Shown one piece after another: positions 12,522 through 13,547 of a stretch of DNA of 13,547 bases. The position numbers and the translations under genes are program-made. Each line of letters opens with the position of its first letter. The first letter of the stretch is position 1. Source of the DNA: DASTYK01 sp964384585 (lineage in GTDB: Bacteria; Gemmatimonadota; Gemmatimonadetes; Longimicrobiales; RSA9); the NCBI GenBank assembly GCA_964384585.1, contig CAYLME010000089.1:1-13547 (forward strand), given 5' to 3'. The notes beneath the pieces were generated by a model. That model had not been told where the DNA came from. It ran no database searches and was given only the letters and a program-made list of their open reading frames with translations.

Positions 12522-13547
12522 TCACCTGCCGGGCACCAGCACCTCGATCACACGCCGCCGCACATCCATGTCCGGGTAGAAGCCTCGCTCGTCCACGCCC
12601 AGGTTCTGCCGGTTCACCAGCAGCACGATGCCGAGCTCCTCGCGGGGCACGCCCATCACGTACGTTCCCGTGAACCCGCTGTGCGCGAAGCTGCCGGGCG
12701 GCGCATCGTCCGGAACCTGCCACCCGAGCGCATGGCCGAAGTCGCCCGGTCGCAGAAACGTCTCGACCACGTCACGACTCAGCACACGACGTCCTTCATG
12801 AACGCCACCGGCCAGCAGCACGTTCAGCAGCGTCGCAAGCTCCCGCCCGGTCGAGAACAGGCCGGCGTGCCCGGCCACGCCTCCATGCGCGTACCACGCG
12901 TTCCCGTCATTGACTTCGCCCACGAGCGTGTACTCCCGCCAGCCGTTCCACGCATCCGGGTCGCCGTCGTAGTCGTAGCCGAACGCGGTGTCGTACACCA
13001 TGCGACGCTCGTACGGATTCCCATGCGATGTTGCCGCGAATCCGGAAAGCCCACGTGCGCGGGGCAGGAACCCGGTAGCCTTCAGTCCGAGCGGCCCGTA
13101 CAGCGCTTCCTCCAGGAAGCCACCCAGTGAATCCCCGGTGACACGCTCGACCAGGTATCCCAGCAGCATGAAACCGAGATCACTGTAGCGACGCTCACTG
13201 CCGACTTCCCATGCGAGCGGCAGCGAGCGGATTGCCTGGTACGTCTGCGCCGGCGTCGATGCGTGGTAGTACAGCGGCTGCCATTGCATCAGGCCCGACG
13301 AATGCGTGAGCAGGTGGCGCACCGTAATGGGTTCGAGAGGAGTGCTGCTCAGCTCCGGCAGGTAGCGATACACTGGTACATCGATGTCCACCATTCCGCG
13401 ATCGACCAGGAGCATGATCGCGTACGTCGTCGCCATCACCTTCGTGACCGATGCGAGGTCGAAGACGGTGGACGTCTGCATGGCACGCGGCGACGCCAGC
13501 CGCTTCATGCCGTAGTCGTAGAGCTGTGCATGACTGAACGCACGCTC
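12522..13547 (-). CDS. Serine hydrolase, class C beta-lactamase fold (partial, N-terminus beyond window)
   Basis: 341 codons are visible; the 5' end runs off the right edge, because the frame stays open upstream of the first ATG (13508) with a plausible family sequence. The group includes AmpC beta-lactamases, DD-peptidases and esterases. Numbered from the window edge: 'FDLASVTKVMATT' (29-41) with the nucleophile in S33-x-x-K36, Y121-S-D123 in the place of Y-x-N, and H289-S-G291 in place of K-T-G. 'LLTHSSGL' (79-86) and 'HGGVAGHAGLFST' (221-233) are further family marks. The H-S-G triad and Y-S-D motif are more usual in esterase or peptidase-like members than in true beta-lactamases, so antibiotic resistance should not be assumed. 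Any signal peptide is outside the window. It converges on the barstar gene with a 43-nt gap. Confidence 0.9.
   Translation of the reverse strand, partial: ERAFSHAQLYDYGMKRLASPRAMQTSTVFDLASVTKVMATTYAIMLLVDRGMVDIDVPVYRYLPELSSTPLEPITVRHLLTHSSGLMQWQPLYYHASTPAQTYQAIRSLPLAWEVGSERRYSDLGFMLLGYLVERVTGDSLGGFLEEALYGPLGLKATGFLPRARGLSGFAATSHGNPYERRMVYDTAFGYDYDGDPDAWNGWREYTLVGEVNDGNAWYAHGGVAGHAGLFSTGRELATLLNVLLAGGVHEGRRVLSRDVVETFLRPGDFGHALGWQVPDDAPPGSFAHSGFTGTYVMGVPREELGIVLLVNRQNLGVDERGFYPDMDVRRRVIEVLVPGR

Noticed and set aside
12522..13547. True antibiotic-inactivating beta-lactamase
   Set aside because: It has H-S-G in place of K-T-G and Y-S-D in place of Y-x-N, as in many peptidase or esterase relatives; resistance cannot be inferred.

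Overview
This is a 13.5 kb window from the GC-rich chromosome of a diderm bacterium, probably a member of the Gemmatimonadota. Three things suggest this: the very high GC, an outer-membrane and lipoprotein-carrier gene set with a non-sporulation SpoIID protein, and a gene mix (lolA-rimO-hemL-spoIID; prfA-prmC-ylbF next to inositol-lipid genes) that I associate with that phylum. No rRNA, tRNA, CRISPR array, transposase or phage gene was seen. Most of the window is housekeeping DNA. No gene-free stretch exceeds 300 bases; the longest gaps are 3448-3705 (258 nt) and 10780-11009 (230 nt).

Layout, right to left along the minus strand, which carries nearly everything. A serine hydrolase of the class C beta-lactamase fold runs off the right edge (12522 to >13547). 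A LolA-like protein with an N-terminal membrane anchor and a long low-complexity linker (9835-10779) is followed by a composite terminator/promoter. Next comes a tightly packed run, rimO - hemL - spoIID-like (1-nt gap, then a 4-nt overlap), then an outer-membrane beta-barrel gene and a Gfo/Idh/MocA oxidoreductase (4-nt overlap). After a GC-rich gap with a strong sigma70-type promoter come rpmE (L31, zinc-binding form), a hairpin, and prfA - prmC - ylbF - CDP-alcohol phosphatidyltransferase - inositol-3-phosphate synthase (5' end only). prfA and prmC are enzyme and substrate: PrmC methylates the GGQ glutamine of RF1. The last two genes would make inositol phosphate and attach it to a CDP-activated lipid.

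The only plus-strand genes form an island at 11010-12478: a DinB-family protein, then a secreted or membrane-anchored guanyl-specific RNase (RNase Sa/barnase family) whose stop codon overlaps the start of a barstar-type inhibitor gene. This RNase-inhibitor pair is the most accessory-looking system here. The RNase has alanine where the family has a catalytic arginine.

Other unusual points: rimO carries an in-frame insert of about 55-60 codons containing a tandem CCCCGGN heptamer tract, and a smaller second insert in its TRAM domain. The rpmE and rimO promoters share a TTGATCC -35 box, a 17-nt spacer and an inverted repeat within or over the spacer. At rimO the -10 box lies in the loop of what also looks like the lolA terminator.
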